This document shows, piece by piece, positions 33,991 through 44,224 of a stretch of 64,000 bases of DNA. Every line of letters starts with the position of its first letter. Within the stretch, counting starts at the first letter, position 1. The notes beneath the pieces are model-generated. The model saw only the letters and a program-made list of their open reading frames with translations. It searched no databases and had not been told where the DNA came from. Source of the DNA: Flavobacteriaceae bacterium (GTDB lineage: Bacteria; Bacteroidota; Bacteroidia; Flavobacteriales; Flavobacteriaceae); assembly GCA_018669795.1 (NCBI GenBank), contig JABHSQ010000016.1, forward strand, positions 1 through 64,000, written 5' to 3'. Position numbers and translations under genes: made by a program.

Positions 33991-36822
33991 CTAATAAAAT
34001 TCTTTTTTAAGAAAACGTGCAGTATGACTTTTCTTGATTTTTACGATTTCTTCTGGGCTTCCTTTTGCTAAAATTTTACCTCCATTTTTTCCACCTTCGG
34101 GGCCAATATCGATAATATAATCTACCGTTTTAATCACATCTAAATTATGTTCAATAATAACTACCGTATTTCCTTTATCTACGATTTTATTTAGAACAAT
34201 TAATAAAACTCTAATGTCTTCAAAGTGAAGTCCTGTTGTAGGCTCATCTAATATATAAAAAGTGTTTCCAGTGTCTCTCTTTGAGAGTTCAGTTGCTAAT
34301 TTGATACGCTGTGCTTCACCCCCAGAAAGTGTTGTAGATTGTTGTCCTAAAGTAATATAGCCTAATCCTACATCTTGAATTGTTTTTAGTTTTCTAAATA
34401 TTTTAGGAATAAGTTCAAATAAAATACAAGCATCTTCAATAGTCATTTCTAGGATGTCATAAATTGATTTTCCTTTGTATTTTATTTCAAGAGTTTCTCT
34501 ATTAAAACGTTTTCCTTGACAAGTTTCGCATTCCACATAAACATCAGGTAAAAAATTCATTTCTATAACTCGCAAACCGCCACCTCTGCATGTCTCGCAA
34601 CGTCCTCCTTTAACATTAAAACTAAAACGACCTGGTTTATAGCCTCTAATCATAGCTTCTGGCACTTTAGAAAAGAGGCTTCTTATTTCTGAAAATACTC
34701 CAGTATAAGTAGCAGGGTTAGAACGAGGTGTTCTACCAATAGGTGATTGATTGATGTCAATTACCTTATCAATATTCTTTAAACCATCTATTTTTTTATA
34801 AGGCATTGGTTTTTTAACTCCATTAAAAAAATAGGTATTTAAAATAGGGTATAGCGTTTCATTGATTAAAGTAGATTTCCCACTTCCTGAAACTCCCGTT
34901 ATACCTATCATTTTCCCTAAAGGAATCTCAATAGAAACATTTTTTAAATTATGCCCAGTTGCACCAGATAATTTTAATGTTTTACCATTTCCTTTTCTTC
35001 TCTTTTTGGGAATGGTAATTTCTCTCCTTCCATTTAGATAATCAGCAGTAAGCGTATGGTGTTTTAAAATTTCTAATGGTGTTCCTACGGAATCAATATT
35101 TCCTCCTTGCTTTCCTGCTGCTGGACCTATATCGATTACATAATCTGCAGCCTCTATCATTTCTTTATCGTGTTCCACCACTATAATAGAATTCCCTAAA
35201 TCTCTTAATTTTACCAATGAATCAATTAGTTTTTCATTATCACGTTGATGTAAACCAATACTTGGTTCATCTAAAATATAAAGCACACCTACTAATTGAG
35301 ATCCAATTTGAGTAGCTAATCTAATGCGTTGAGCTTCTCCACCAGAAAGCGATTTAGAACTTCTATCCAGCGATAAATAAGTAAGGCCGACATCTATTAA
35401 AAATTGCAATCGAGTTTTTACTTCTTTTATAATTTCCTCTGCTATTTTAAGTTGAGTTTTAGAAAGGTCTTTTTCTAAATTTTGAAACCAATCTGCAATA
35501 TCTACAATATCCATATGGGCTAGATCAGCAATACTTTTTCCACTCACTTTAAAGTATAATGATTCTTTTCTTAATCTTGCTCCATTGCATTCAGTACAAT
35601 CTACATGGTCCATAAAATCTTTTGCCCAACGCATTAAAGATCTAGATTCGTTGTTTTCAAAAGTATTTTTAATAAAGGTGACAATTCCTTCAAATTCGAT
35701 TCTGTAGTTTCTAGTAATACCTAAAGTTTTGGATGCTACTTCAAACTTTTCATCAGTACCATAAAAAATTATATCTTTAGCTTCTTGAGGTATTTTATAG
35801 AAAGGATCGGTTAATTTGAAATGATAGCGTTGTGCTATTAACTCCAATTGTTTAAAAATCCAATTTTGTTTTTGAGCTCCTTGAGAAGCTAGCGCTCCTT
35901 GATTGATGGAAACATTCTTATTTGGCACTATTTTATCCAGATTAACTTCATATAATTTACCAAGCCCTTTACATTTTGGACACATACCCTTAGGAGAGTT
36001 AAATGAAAAATTATTTGGTTCCGGGTTAGGGTATGAGATACCGCTACTTGGACACATTAAAGAACGACTGAAATACCTAGTCTTATTGGTTTCGTTATCT
36101 AAAACCATGATTACGTCTTCTCCGTGATACATTGCTGTTACAATTGATTCACTAACACGTTTATCTAAAAAAGATTCTTTATTTATTTTTAAACGATCAA
36201 TAACTATTTCAATATCATGATTTTTGTATCGGTCCAATTTCATTCCGCTAACAATATCTTTGACTTCCCCGTCAACACGAACTTTTAAAAACCCTTGTTT
36301 TGCTATTTGCTGAAATAATTCTCGATAATGACCTTTTCGAGAACGAATTACAGGAGCTAAAATAGAAACTTTTTTATCTTCAAAATCGTTAAGAATTAGC
36401 TCTTGAATTTGCTCATCGCTATAACTCACCATTTTTTCGCCCGTATTATAACTATAAGCATCACTTCCACGCGCAAATAATAATCGTAAAAAATCGTAAA
36501 TTTCAGTGATGGTGCCCACTGTAGAACGTGGACTTTTACTAGTAGTTTTTTGTTCAATAGCAATTACTGGAGAAAGACCTTCAATTTTATCGACATCTGG
36601 TCGCTCCAAGCCTCCTAAAAACTGGCGAGCGTATGCAGAAAAAGTTTCTATATACCGACGTTGTCCCTCCGCATAAATGGTGTCAAAGGCTAAAGAAGAT
36701 TTGCCACTACCTGAAAGTCCTGTAATTACTACTAGTTGCTCTCGAGGAATGCTAACATCAATGTTCTTTAAATTATGAACTCTTGCACCATAAACTTCAA
36801 TAAACCCTTCATTTCTTGTCAT
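33991..36822 (-). CDS. uvrA: Excinuclease ABC subunit A (UvrA)
   Basis: The start is the ATG at 36822 (943 aa); an in-frame TTG nine bases upstream lies inside the promoter element and is not used. Two ABC ATPase halves: Walker A GLSGSGKS near the N-terminus and GVSGSGKS in the second half, with signatures [14 protein letters not shown] and [14 protein letters not shown]. The C-terminal zinc finger is intact (CETC, then CETC in [13 protein letters not shown]); an internal CPKC motif contributes another metal site. UvrA loads UvrB on damaged DNA in nucleotide excision repair. uvrB and uvrC are not linked. Confidence 0.97.
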   Translation of the reverse strand: MTRNEGFIEVYGARVHNLKNIDVSIPREQLVVITGLSGSGKSSLAFDTIYAEGQRRYIETFSAYARQFLGGLERPDVDKIEGLSPVIAIEQKTTSKSPRSTVGTITEIYDFLRLLFARGSDAYSYNTGEKMVSYSDEQIQELILNDFEDKKVSILAPVIRSRKGHYRELFQQIAKQGFLKVRVDGEVKDIVSGMKLDRYKNHDIEIVIDRLKINKESFLDKRVSESIVTAMYHGEDVIMVLDNETNKTRYFSRSLMCPSSGISYPNPEPNNFSFNSPKGMCPKCKGLGKLYEVNLDKIVPNKNVSINQGALASQGAQKQNWIFKQLELIAQRYHFKLTDPFYKIPQEAKDIIFYGTDEKFEVASKTLGITRNYRIEFEGIVTFIKNTFENNESRSLMRWAKDFMDHVDCTECNGARLRKESLYFKVSGKSIADLAHMDIVDIADWFQNLEKDLSKTQLKIAEEIIKEVKTRLQFLIDVGLTYLSLDRSSKSLSGGEAQRIRLATQIGSQLVGVLYILDEPSIGLHQRDNEKLIDSLVKLRDLGNSIIVVEHDKEMIEAADYVIDIGPAAGKQGGNIDSVGTPLEILKHHTLTADYLNGRREITIPKKRRKGNGKTLKLSGATGHNLKNVSIEIPLGKMIGITGVSGSGKSTLINETLYPILNTYFFNGVKKPMPYKKIDGLKNIDKVIDINQSPIGRTPRSNPATYTGVFSEIRSLFSKVPEAMIRGYKPGRFSFNVKGGRCETCRGGGLRVIEMNFLPDVYVECETCQGKRFNRETLEIKYKGKSIYDILEMTIEDACILFELIPKIFRKLKTIQDVGLGYITLGQQSTTLSGGEAQRIKLATELSKRDTGNTFYILDEPTTGLHFEDIRVLLIVLNKIVDKGNTVVIIEHNLDVIKTVDYIIDIGPEGGKNGGKILAKGSPEEIVKIKKSHTARFLKKEFY

Positions 36823-36828
36823 AGTTTG

Positions 36829-36836
36829 CAAAGATA
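36829..36836 (-). promoter_or_regulatory. TAnnTTTG (-7) promoter element of uvrA
   Basis: Minus-strand TATCTTTG, ending 7 bp before the uvrA ATG. Identical to the elements before cvfB and glmM. No TTG at the expected -33 distance was found. Confidence 0.45.
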
Positions 36837-36985
36837 ATTAAATGAAAAGATATTTTATTTGAATATGTACTCTAATTAATTTATTCGAGCTGTGTTTGAT
36901 CAGTTAATTTGTTTTTTACTTAAGCTCTTTTTCTAATTATTTTATTAAAATTGATGTTACTATTTCCAAGTTATTAAATTTGGTA

Positions 36986-37007
36986 ATTGCATCTGAATTG
37001 ATGCAAT
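36986..37007. repeat. Perfect inverted repeat downstream of the phosphodiesterase gene
   Basis: ATTGCATC and GATGCAAT are separated by six bases. It lies about 40 bp after the phosphodiesterase stop (37048, minus strand). There is no good T run, so it may be a weak terminator, an RNA-stabilising hairpin or a protein-binding site. Confidence 0.5.
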
Positions 37008-37047
37008 AATAAGGAACCATATTGTTTTAAAGGTTTGAGGTTAATCA

Positions 37048-38337
37048 TTAATTTGTTTTTAAAACATTTTTTATTTGACCTAGGTCTCCATCAATATTAC
37101 TTGGAACTTCTAATCCTAATATCTCACACATTAATGGATAGATGTGAATGTTCTTAATGGAAGGTGTTCTATATGCTTTTTTAAAAGCTGGACCATTTGC
37201 ATAAAATATGCCGTGCATGTCTTTGTATTTTTGATCATAACCGTGTACTCCAAAATTTGTGTTTGTTTGCTGTTTTCTGGATGCTATTCCTTTAATTGAT
37301 GAAAAATAATATCCAAAATCTGGTAAAATTTGAATAGCTCCCCAGTTCTTATTTTTAGGAATATATTCAAAACCCGGTGTGTTTTCAGTTTTATAAACTT
37401 TAAAATTGGATTCCTTCTTTTTTAAATACGTGTAAATTGAATCAATTTGATTCTTATTGTTAGGGTGGATATTTACAATTGCACCATTGTCTATGCTTGT
37501 ATATAAGGAGTCGTTTTCTATTTTTTCAATAGCTATGAAATTAGAAATTGATACCGTAGACATCCCATGATCTGAAACAATAATTATGTTTACGGGCAAT
37601 CCTGTTTTTTCAATTCCTTTAAACAGAACTCCCAATTGTGTGTCTAATTCAAATAACGTTTTTTTTAATTCTTTATCATTCTTTGTACCATATTTATGCC
37701 CTGTATCATCCATGTCAGAAAAATACATGGTGATTAAATGAGGTCGTTTCTTTGGAGGTAATTTTAGCCAATCAATGGCTTGATTAACTCGCGCTTCATT
37801 TTTTACACTATTATCAAACCTATAATAATAGGTAGGCTTGAGTCCTTGGATATTTGCTTCAGTGCCAACAAAAAAATAACTTGCTGTTACCATATTTGAT
37901 CTGTTTGCTTGTATCCAAATGGGGTTTCCACTGTAAAAACTTCCATCCTCTACCTTTTCTCGATCCCTTATCCTATAAGTCATGTCTTTGTCATAACTAT
38001 AAAAACTATTAGCAATGATTCCGTGTTTGTCGGGGTACATTCCCGTTGCAATTGTGTAATGGTTTGGAAAAGTTTTAGTTGGAAAAGAAGGAATTAAAGA
38101 TTCAGAATTAATTCCATTTTTTATAAAATTGATTAAATGTGGGGGTTTATATTTTTCTACATAATCCCAACGAAAACCATCAAGAGATATTAATATTAAA
38201 TATGGTTTTTTTGCTGATGCTTTTGAATTTTTTGTTACAATAGAACTAACAGTATTATATGTTTTTCTGTCACAAGATATGATGCTCACTATTCCAATTA
38301 TAAATACAAGATTAAAAATAATAATTCGTTTTGTCAT
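37048..38337 (-). CDS. Ectonucleotide pyrophosphatase/phosphodiesterase-type (alkaline phosphatase superfamily) lipoprotein
   Basis: 429 residues. A lipoprotein signal ends at IISC with Cys22. The NPP active site is plain: metal Asp53 in LISLDGFRWDY, nucleophile T89 in FPTKTFPNHYTIATGMYPDKHG, then further metal ligands in TMYFSDMDDTGHKYG, VSDHGMS and NFGVHGYD. These enzymes hydrolyse nucleotide or other phosphodiester bonds using two zinc ions outside the cytoplasm. The substrate is not predictable. Monocistronic on the minus strand. Confidence 0.9.
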   Translation of the reverse strand: MTKRIIIFNLVFIIGIVSIISCDRKTYNTVSSIVTKNSKASAKKPYLILISLDGFRWDYVEKYKPPHLINFIKNGINSESLIPSFPTKTFPNHYTIATGMYPDKHGIIANSFYSYDKDMTYRIRDREKVEDGSFYSGNPIWIQANRSNMVTASYFFVGTEANIQGLKPTYYYRFDNSVKNEARVNQAIDWLKLPPKKRPHLITMYFSDMDDTGHKYGTKNDKELKKTLFELDTQLGVLFKGIEKTGLPVNIIIVSDHGMSTVSISNFIAIEKIENDSLYTSIDNGAIVNIHPNNKNQIDSIYTYLKKKESNFKVYKTENTPGFEYIPKNKNWGAIQILPDFGYYFSSIKGIASRKQQTNTNFGVHGYDQKYKDMHGIFYANGPAFKKAYRTPSIKNIHIYPLMCEILGLEVPSNIDGDLGQIKNVLKTN

Positions 38338-38460
38338 TTTAATCTTTTTTTTGGTTGTTTAAGCTAGTAATTTAGTGAATATAAACGAAATGAAAGGTTT
38401 GTAAGTATTTAAAATTAATACTAAAAAAAGAGTAATAAGTCTTATAGCTTAAGTTGTTTA

Positions 38461-40137
38461 TTAAAATTTATCGTTTTTATGAAACAGCATTTTTTGTTTG
38501 GTTGTTGGATGTGTAAATTCTAATGTATCTGCGTGTAAATACAAACGATCAGATTTCTTACCATATAGGTCATCACCAATAATAGGAATATTCAATCCTA
38601 AAGTATGAGAAGCATGAACTCGCAATTGATGGGTTCGTCCCGAAATTGGATAGAAATGTATTTTTGTTTTTCCGTTTTTCCGTTCTATCACTTCCCATTT
38701 TGTTTCTGCTGGTTTTCCGCGCTCATAACAGACCAATTGTCTTGGCCTATCATCTAAATCAACTCGAAGCGGTAAGTTGATTGTTCCCATATTATCAGTT
38801 ACAATTCCGTCTAACAAAGCCGTATACCTTTTTTGTACCGTTTTATTAATAAACTGACTTTGTAAATTTTTATGTGCTTTTTTGTTCTTTGCTAAGAGCA
38901 ATAATCCAGAAGTTGCCATGTCCAGCCGATGGACTATAATGGGACCAGAAATGTTTTTTACTTGTTGCTTAATTCTGGTGTAAACTGAATCTTGAATATG
39001 AATTCCAGGAACAGATAAAAAGTCTTCAGGTTTATCAACCACAATCAAATTTTCATCTTCAAAAATTGTTTCGAGTTTTTTACCAATTGCAGGATTTTGT
39101 AGCAACGGATTTGTATCCATCTCAATTCCTGCTAGCATATGTGTTAAAATCGGTTTGCATTTTCCTTGACAAGCTGGATAAAACTGTTGGTGTTTTCGAA
39201 TTTCTTTGTTGGGTGATTGTCCCCACCAAAACTCAGCCATCGCAATTGGTTTTAAATCATGTAAAAAAGCATATTGTAGTAATTTTGGAGCGGCACATTC
39301 TCCAGAACCCGCTGGCAGATTTTGTTCAGAAGTTTCAGCAAACAATTGAGATAGGTTTTTGACTTCTTTTTTTGAATTTAAAAATTGGTATTGTTCAAAT
39401 AAATAGTGTTGTAATGCAGCTGATTTTGTTTTACGTTGCTCTTTTAATAGTATTATTTCATTGGTAAAAGCAGAAGATTGTTCTTTAATAGCGTTTAGGA
39501 TATGTTCCCAATAGCGATTTACATTATTAAAGAAATATTTAGCTTCTAAACTTTCCTTAGCTAATATTTGTTTAAAAGCAGCATACGCTTCTGATGTTAA
39601 TTCAAGTTTTGCCTTTTTTCTTTGTATATCTCTATCTTTTTTATCTGATTTTAACGTTTCTTTTTTTTCTTGAATATCAATAGTTGCTTTTTTGTTTTCT
39701 GATTGGTATTGTGCTTGTAAGCTTAAATATTCAGTATTTTTTTCTAAACTTTCCAAGCTAAGATTGATCTTGTTTAAAACATGTTCCTCCTCTAAGAAAT
39801 GCGAATCTTTAGTAAGCATGTCATAAACAGGTGGAACCAACTTTTTATGAATATTTTTTTCTGCTAACTTCCCAGAAACAGCGGAAATATATCCTATTTC
39901 TTTATGCTGGTTTTGAACCACTAATACTCCAAACATTTTTCCAATAGACAGTCCTTTTTTAGAAGGATCTATTCCGAAATTATGATCAAAATCGGTTTGT
40001 GTTTGTAAATAGTTTTGCACTTCGTTTGCAGCGATCTTGCATAAGGGGTGCGGTTCATAATAAAACGGAAAGGTAAACTTACTTGGAAGTGTAAACTTGT
40101 TTAAGGGAGTCCTGAAGTTTTGAAAATATAGTAGCAC
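38461..40137 (-). CDS. RluA-family pseudouridine synthase with long N-terminal extension
   Basis: I place the start at the GTG at 40137 (558 aa); a GTG at 40194 adds 19 residues. The C-terminal 200 residues are the RluA catalytic domain: DKPEDFLSVPG, then PIIVHRLDMATSGLLLLAK with the nucleophilic Asp, and SGRTHQLRVHAS. The N-terminal 330 residues are an extension: an opening FTFPFYYEPHPLCKIAANEV segment, then a long Lys/Glu coiled coil (about 130-260) and a CQGKC motif. It makes pseudouridine in structured RNA; the extension may select the substrate. This long form is known in Bacteroidota but its target is not clear. Confidence 0.85.
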   Translation of the reverse strand: MLLYFQNFRTPLNKFTLPSKFTFPFYYEPHPLCKIAANEVQNYLQTQTDFDHNFGIDPSKKGLSIGKMFGVLVVQNQHKEIGYISAVSGKLAEKNIHKKLVPPVYDMLTKDSHFLEEEHVLNKINLSLESLEKNTEYLSLQAQYQSENKKATIDIQEKKETLKSDKKDRDIQRKKAKLELTSEAYAAFKQILAKESLEAKYFFNNVNRYWEHILNAIKEQSSAFTNEIILLKEQRKTKSAALQHYLFEQYQFLNSKKEVKNLSQLFAETSEQNLPAGSGECAAPKLLQYAFLHDLKPIAMAEFWWGQSPNKEIRKHQQFYPACQGKCKPILTHMLAGIEMDTNPLLQNPAIGKKLETIFEDENLIVVDKPEDFLSVPGIHIQDSVYTRIKQQVKNISGPIIVHRLDMATSGLLLLAKNKKAHKNLQSQFINKTVQKRYTALLDGIVTDNMGTINLPLRVDLDDRPRQLVCYERGKPAETKWEVIERKNGKTKIHFYPISGRTHQLRVHASHTLGLNIPIIGDDLYGKKSDRLYLHADTLEFTHPTTKQKMLFHKNDKF

Positions 40138-40299
40138 AAAGTGTTGAGTAAAATTCTGAACAAATATACTTTTTTCGATAGGAAATACAGACACAATAAT
40201 AATGCACGTTGTTTGCCACTATATTTTTAAATAATTATCTGTTAAACACATTAATTGGTGTGAAGGATTTCCTACCTTATCAAAAATGGAAACCAAGCT

Positions 40300-41367
40300 A
40301 TGATTACTGATATAAAAATAAATAAACCAGCACCTATTGCGACAAATAATAAAATAAAAACATTTAAAAATAATAATAATGTTCGGTCTACCATTGAAGC
40401 TTTAGAAGCTGGTAAACCTATATTGATAAAAGAGTTTTATAGTAATGGAATATCACTTCTTCAGGATTTGCATAAACATTTAAAACTAAAATTACCAAAT
40501 AAATCTTTTAAAGAACAACGTGAATACCGTTCAGTATATCATCAACTTTCAAACCTTATTTTAATTGAAATTACCGATCAGAAATTATCTGTAAAGAAAT
40601 CTCCAAGTATTGGCTGGTTAGAAAAATTTTATCCCGATAATAATAGTTTTTTACTCACCTTTCCTCAAGTACAAGGATTGAACAGTTCTTGGCAATGGTA
40701 TCAAAACGGAATTACTATACCAGTACTTCGCAATAAAGTAAATCCTTATTACGGAGTATACTTTCCTACTCGTTTTGAGCATTTAGAAGTTTTTGATAAT
40801 TGGTTGAAACGATATAGAGGACCTAAAAAGTCAGCAATAGATGTTGGTTTTGGAAGTGGTGTGCTTTCTTTTCAAATGATAAAATATGGTTTTCAGAAGG
40901 TGTTCGGAACCGATATTAATCCCAATGCGATTGTAGGACTCACAAAATTCATGGGAGATACAAAGTTGTCTCGAAAGATAGATTTAGATTTCGCTTCTCT
41001 TTTTGGAAAGTTTGAAAAGCAAACTGAATTAATTGTTTTTAATCCACCTTGGTTGCCTTCATCTTTTAATCCGGAAAATATTGATGGAGCTATTTATTAT
41101 AATGAAAAGTTGTTTTCTGATTTTTTTGCAGGAGCAAAGAAACGACTTTTACCAGAAGGTAAACTACTACTCTTATTCTCAAATTTGGCACAAATAACAA
41201 ATCTGACAAAAGAACATCCAATAGAAAAAGAATTAGCAGAAGGAGGACGTTTTCAATTGGAAAAAACCTTTAAAAAAAGAGTTAAAAACACATCAAATAA
41301 AACAAAGAGAGATTCGCATTGGCGTTCATCTGAAGAAGTTGAGCTTTGGATATTGACTAATAACTAA
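40300..41367 (+). CDS. SAM-dependent methyltransferase with NPPW motif
   Basis: 355 residues. The SAM-binding motif I is AIDVGFGSGVLSFQMIKYG, followed by the acidic motif II FGTDINPNAIVG and the catalytic motif IV LIVFNPPWLPSS. NPP-W/Y/F motifs are typical of enzymes that methylate amino groups of adenine, guanine or glutamine (PrmC/RlmG-like). The N-terminal 170 residues form a separate domain with no clear signature. The substrate is unknown. It is convergent with the 79-aa gene (5 bp between stops). Confidence 0.85.
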   Translation: MITDIKINKPAPIATNNKIKTFKNNNNVRSTIEALEAGKPILIKEFYSNGISLLQDLHKHLKLKLPNKSFKEQREYRSVYHQLSNLILIEITDQKLSVKKSPSIGWLEKFYPDNNSFLLTFPQVQGLNSSWQWYQNGITIPVLRNKVNPYYGVYFPTRFEHLEVFDNWLKRYRGPKKSAIDVGFGSGVLSFQMIKYGFQKVFGTDINPNAIVGLTKFMGDTKLSRKIDLDFASLFGKFEKQTELIVFNPPWLPSSFNPENIDGAIYYNEKLFSDFFAGAKKRLLPEGKLLLLFSNLAQITNLTKEHPIEKELAEGGRFQLEKTFKKRVKNTSNKTKRDSHWRSSEEVELWILTNN

Positions 41368-41372
41368 GTCTT

Positions 41373-41612
41373 TTAATCAGCTGCAAGCTGTCCTCTGTGT
41401 GGCTTTAAGGCTTCTCTACAGCTTTGCATATCCTTTTCTTCTATAATCATTAAAGCGATACAATACATCTCTGAAATTACTTTGGCAGCTATGTCTTGAA
41501 CTTGAATTTTTTCTTTTTCAGCATACTCTCGAAGGTGAATGCAATGGTGCTCTGCAATCTTAAGTGCTTCTGGACCTCTAAAATCCCAAAGAAGTTTTAT
41601 TTTTTTAGGCAT
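41373..41612 (-). CDS. Conserved-looking hypothetical protein, 79 aa
   Basis: I do not recognise a named family. The protein is short, soluble and predominantly helical, starting MPKKIKLLWDFRGPEALKIA. It has several His (EHHCIHL and RGQ-adjacent H) and Cys residues that could bind a metal or a cofactor, but no classic motif. Start and frame are convincing: it is compact, has a good Met start and normal codon use, and it fills the gap between the methyltransferase and the S9 peptidase. Function unknown. Confidence 0.65.
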   Translation of the reverse strand: MPKKIKLLWDFRGPEALKIAEHHCIHLREYAEKEKIQVQDIAAKVISEMYCIALMIIEEKDMQSCREALKPHRGQLAAD

Positions 41613-41684
41613 TTTTTATGGTAAATAATTGTTTTTTAACCGATTGTATCATATATGTTTTATTGAAATTGACTTTTACTTACT

Positions 41685-43901
41685 TTATCTGCCACCTGGA
41701 GGGCAGTGTAGTTTTAAGTAATTGGTGTATAAGGTAGCTAAATGTTTTCTAGTTCCCTCTCCTTCAGAAATGCCATGCGTCCGATTTGGATATGGCATAA
41801 ACTGAAATTGCTTGTTGTTTTTTATCAATTCATTTAATAGTAGTTCTGCATTTTGATAATGAACATTATCATCTCCTGTACCATGAATGTAAAGTAAATT
41901 TCCTTCTAAATTTTTGGCATAGGTAATGGGAGATCCTGTGATAAAATCTTCCTTATTTTCTTGGGGTAAACCCATATAACGCTCTTGGTAAATATTATCA
42001 TAGGTTAATTGATTTGCAACTGCAGCGATAGCGATGCCTGTTTTGTAGATTTCTGGATATTGAAACATTAAGTTTAAGGTGGCAGATCCGCCACCGCTCC
42101 AACCCCAAACTGCAACACGCTCGGAATCTATAAAATTCCATTTCAAGATTTCTTTGGCTGCCATTGCTTGATCGTTAATATTTACCACCCCAATTTTTCG
42201 GTAAATAGATTTTCTCCATTCGCGACCTTTTGGAGATGGAGTACCTCTATTATCTAGTGAAATGTAGATATATCCATCTTTGGCCATATCTCCATTATAC
42301 AATCTGTTTTTACTAGTGTTATAAGTGTCATTTACGGTGGTGCCAGCAGGTTCAGAATAAACATAAAAGACCACAGGATATTTTTTATTGGGATCAAAAT
42401 TTGTAGGTTTTACCATCCATCCATCCATTTCCACATTATCTGCAGTAGTGATGGAAAAGAACTCCGTTGTTGATTTTTTTTCCAGTTTTTTAACGTTTCT
42501 AAGGATGCTTTCTTCTTCGGTTAATGCTTTGTGATTGGCAATACTAATAAACTCTTTAGAATAGGGGGTAAAATGATTTGAAAAAGTATGTGCTGCATAG
42601 TTGCCATTTGAAGAAAAAGAATAATCGTGACTTCCTTTTAAACTTGCCGGACTAAGTAATTTGTTTTTTCCATTTCCATTTAAGTTGGTTTTATATAAAT
42701 ATTTTTGCGTGGCATTATCTGGAGAAGCTAAATAATACACAAAACCTTCCTTGTTATGGATGTATTTTAAATCGATCACATCGTATTCGCCTTTGGTGAT
42801 TAAAACTTCTGGTTTTCCTTCTAAAGAAATTTGGTATAAGTGCCTCCAACCATCTTTTTCAGAAGCCCAAAGAATACTGTTGGATTCTTTTAAAAAGCTA
42901 AAATCATTGGTGTAATCAATTGCATAGGTATTTCCTAGTTGAAATAAATCTACCCAGGCTTCGTCCGATTCTTCATAAATAATTTTTGCGCTTCCTTTTA
43001 ACGCATCTACCATGTATAATTTGATTTGATTTTGTTTTCTGTTTAACTGTTGAATTAATAGATCGTTGGTGTTTGGAATAAATTCCATTCGTACTAAGTA
43101 ATTTTGAGAGGGATCTCCTGGAATATTCATCCACTTTGTTTTGGAATCGGAAATATTTACGACACCCACGCTACATGCAGAAGGTTTTTCTCCAACTTTA
43201 GGGTATTCTAAGGGTACTAATTGCGAATAGATAGCAGCTGTATTATTTACCATGTAAAACTTTTTTATTTCGCTTGCATCTATCTGCCAATAAGCGATAG
43301 ATTTACTGTCTGGACTCCAGCGAAATCCATCTCTACAAGCAAACTCTTCCTCGTAGGCCCAATCAAAAGTTCCGTTTATTAAGCTAACTGTACCATTGGT
43401 GGTTAATGGATTTATAGTGCCGCTAGCATCATCTTCAGTGTATAAATTATTTTCAGAAACATAGGCTATGGTGTTTCCGTCAGGAGAAAATTTTGCAAAC
43501 ATCAGAGAGGAAGGCTTCAAAGATGTTCCGATTTGTCTTAGTGTATTTGTTTTAAAATTGAAAACCCAATAGTCCCCTTTGGTCTTTAGCCGCCAAACTT
43601 TTTTGGTATTGGTAAATAAAAGTACTTTTTGTTGGTCTAAAGAAAATGAAAAATGATCTATTTTTAAAGGTTCTGATCTGCTATCTGGAGTAAGTTGTGC
43701 TTCGGTAATTACCGTTTTAGCATCGTGGTTGGGTAGGGTATAGGTAAGTAATTGATTGTTTTCTAATTTGTAATATGAATCCCCATCAGTCGTCCAATTT
43801 ACTTGTGATACTAGGCTTAAATTAAAAGAAAAGAACCAGCTCCACACGATAACTTCAAAAGTGTTTTTATTCTTGATTAAGAACTTGTTTATTTTTTTCA
43901 T
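41685..43901 (-). CDS. S9-family serine peptidase, dipeptidyl-peptidase IV type
   Basis: 738 residues. An N-terminal hydrophobic segment (about 14-32) should export it. The beta-propeller DPP-IV N-terminal domain (about 60-480) includes EEEFACRDGFRWSPDSKSIAYW, the Glu pair that holds the substrate amino terminus. The C-terminal hydrolase has the nucleophile in VAVWGWSGGGSATLNLM, the Asp in IHGTGDDNVHYQN and the His in YPNRTHGISEGEG. It releases N-terminal X-Pro or X-Ala dipeptides in the periplasm. It lies downstream of the hem cluster, past two terminators, and is probably independent. Confidence 0.93.
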   Translation of the reverse strand: MKKINKFLIKNKNTFEVIVWSWFFSFNLSLVSQVNWTTDGDSYYKLENNQLLTYTLPNHDAKTVITEAQLTPDSRSEPLKIDHFSFSLDQQKVLLFTNTKKVWRLKTKGDYWVFNFKTNTLRQIGTSLKPSSLMFAKFSPDGNTIAYVSENNLYTEDDASGTINPLTTNGTVSLINGTFDWAYEEEFACRDGFRWSPDSKSIAYWQIDASEIKKFYMVNNTAAIYSQLVPLEYPKVGEKPSACSVGVVNISDSKTKWMNIPGDPSQNYLVRMEFIPNTNDLLIQQLNRKQNQIKLYMVDALKGSAKIIYEESDEAWVDLFQLGNTYAIDYTNDFSFLKESNSILWASEKDGWRHLYQISLEGKPEVLITKGEYDVIDLKYIHNKEGFVYYLASPDNATQKYLYKTNLNGNGKNKLLSPASLKGSHDYSFSSNGNYAAHTFSNHFTPYSKEFISIANHKALTEEESILRNVKKLEKKSTTEFFSITTADNVEMDGWMVKPTNFDPNKKYPVVFYVYSEPAGTTVNDTYNTSKNRLYNGDMAKDGYIYISLDNRGTPSPKGREWRKSIYRKIGVVNINDQAMAAKEILKWNFIDSERVAVWGWSGGGSATLNLMFQYPEIYKTGIAIAAVANQLTYDNIYQERYMGLPQENKEDFITGSPITYAKNLEGNLLYIHGTGDDNVHYQNAELLLNELIKNNKQFQFMPYPNRTHGISEGEGTRKHLATLYTNYLKLHCPPGGR

Positions 43902-43992
43902 AGGTAAAACTTAAATTTAATTGTGAATGAAATGTTTTTTTTTATTCTCATTTAGAATGAAATTGATGTGCCTGCTTTCTAGCTATTATAAT

Positions 43993-44033
43993 AAAAAAAA
44001 TCGTCAAACAAATAACCTAATAAAATTTGACGG
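43993..44033 (-). terminator. Second terminator downstream of the hem operon
   Basis: On the minus strand CGTCAAA and TTTGACG pair around a long AT-rich loop and are followed by eight T. It lies about 190 bp past the hemF stop and before the S9 peptidase gene. Confidence 0.6.
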
Positions 44034-44081
44034 ATTATGATAAATTTACTAAAATATTTTATATACTTATTGTACTTATTT

Positions 44082-44103
44082 AAAAAGCACCTGTGTTGGT
44101 GCT
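44082..44103 (-). terminator. First terminator downstream of the hem operon
   Basis: AGCACC and GGTGCT pair around a six-base loop; on the minus strand a TTTTT run follows. It lies about 120 bp after the hemF stop. Together with the hairpin at 43993-44033 it makes a double barrier before the S9 gene. Confidence 0.65.
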
Positions 44104-44224
44104 ATTTTGTGAGAGGTTTAATTAAAATTTAATTCAGACATAACCTTTGAATAATAAACTTGGTATCGTTATTTTTTTAAAAGGTTTTACCGTTGATTTT
44201 TTCAGGACTATGATTAACTAATAG

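Noticed and set aside
36823-36831. TTG start nine bases upstream of the uvrA ATG
   Set aside because: The TTG is part of the TATCTTTG promoter element and would add three non-conserved residues.
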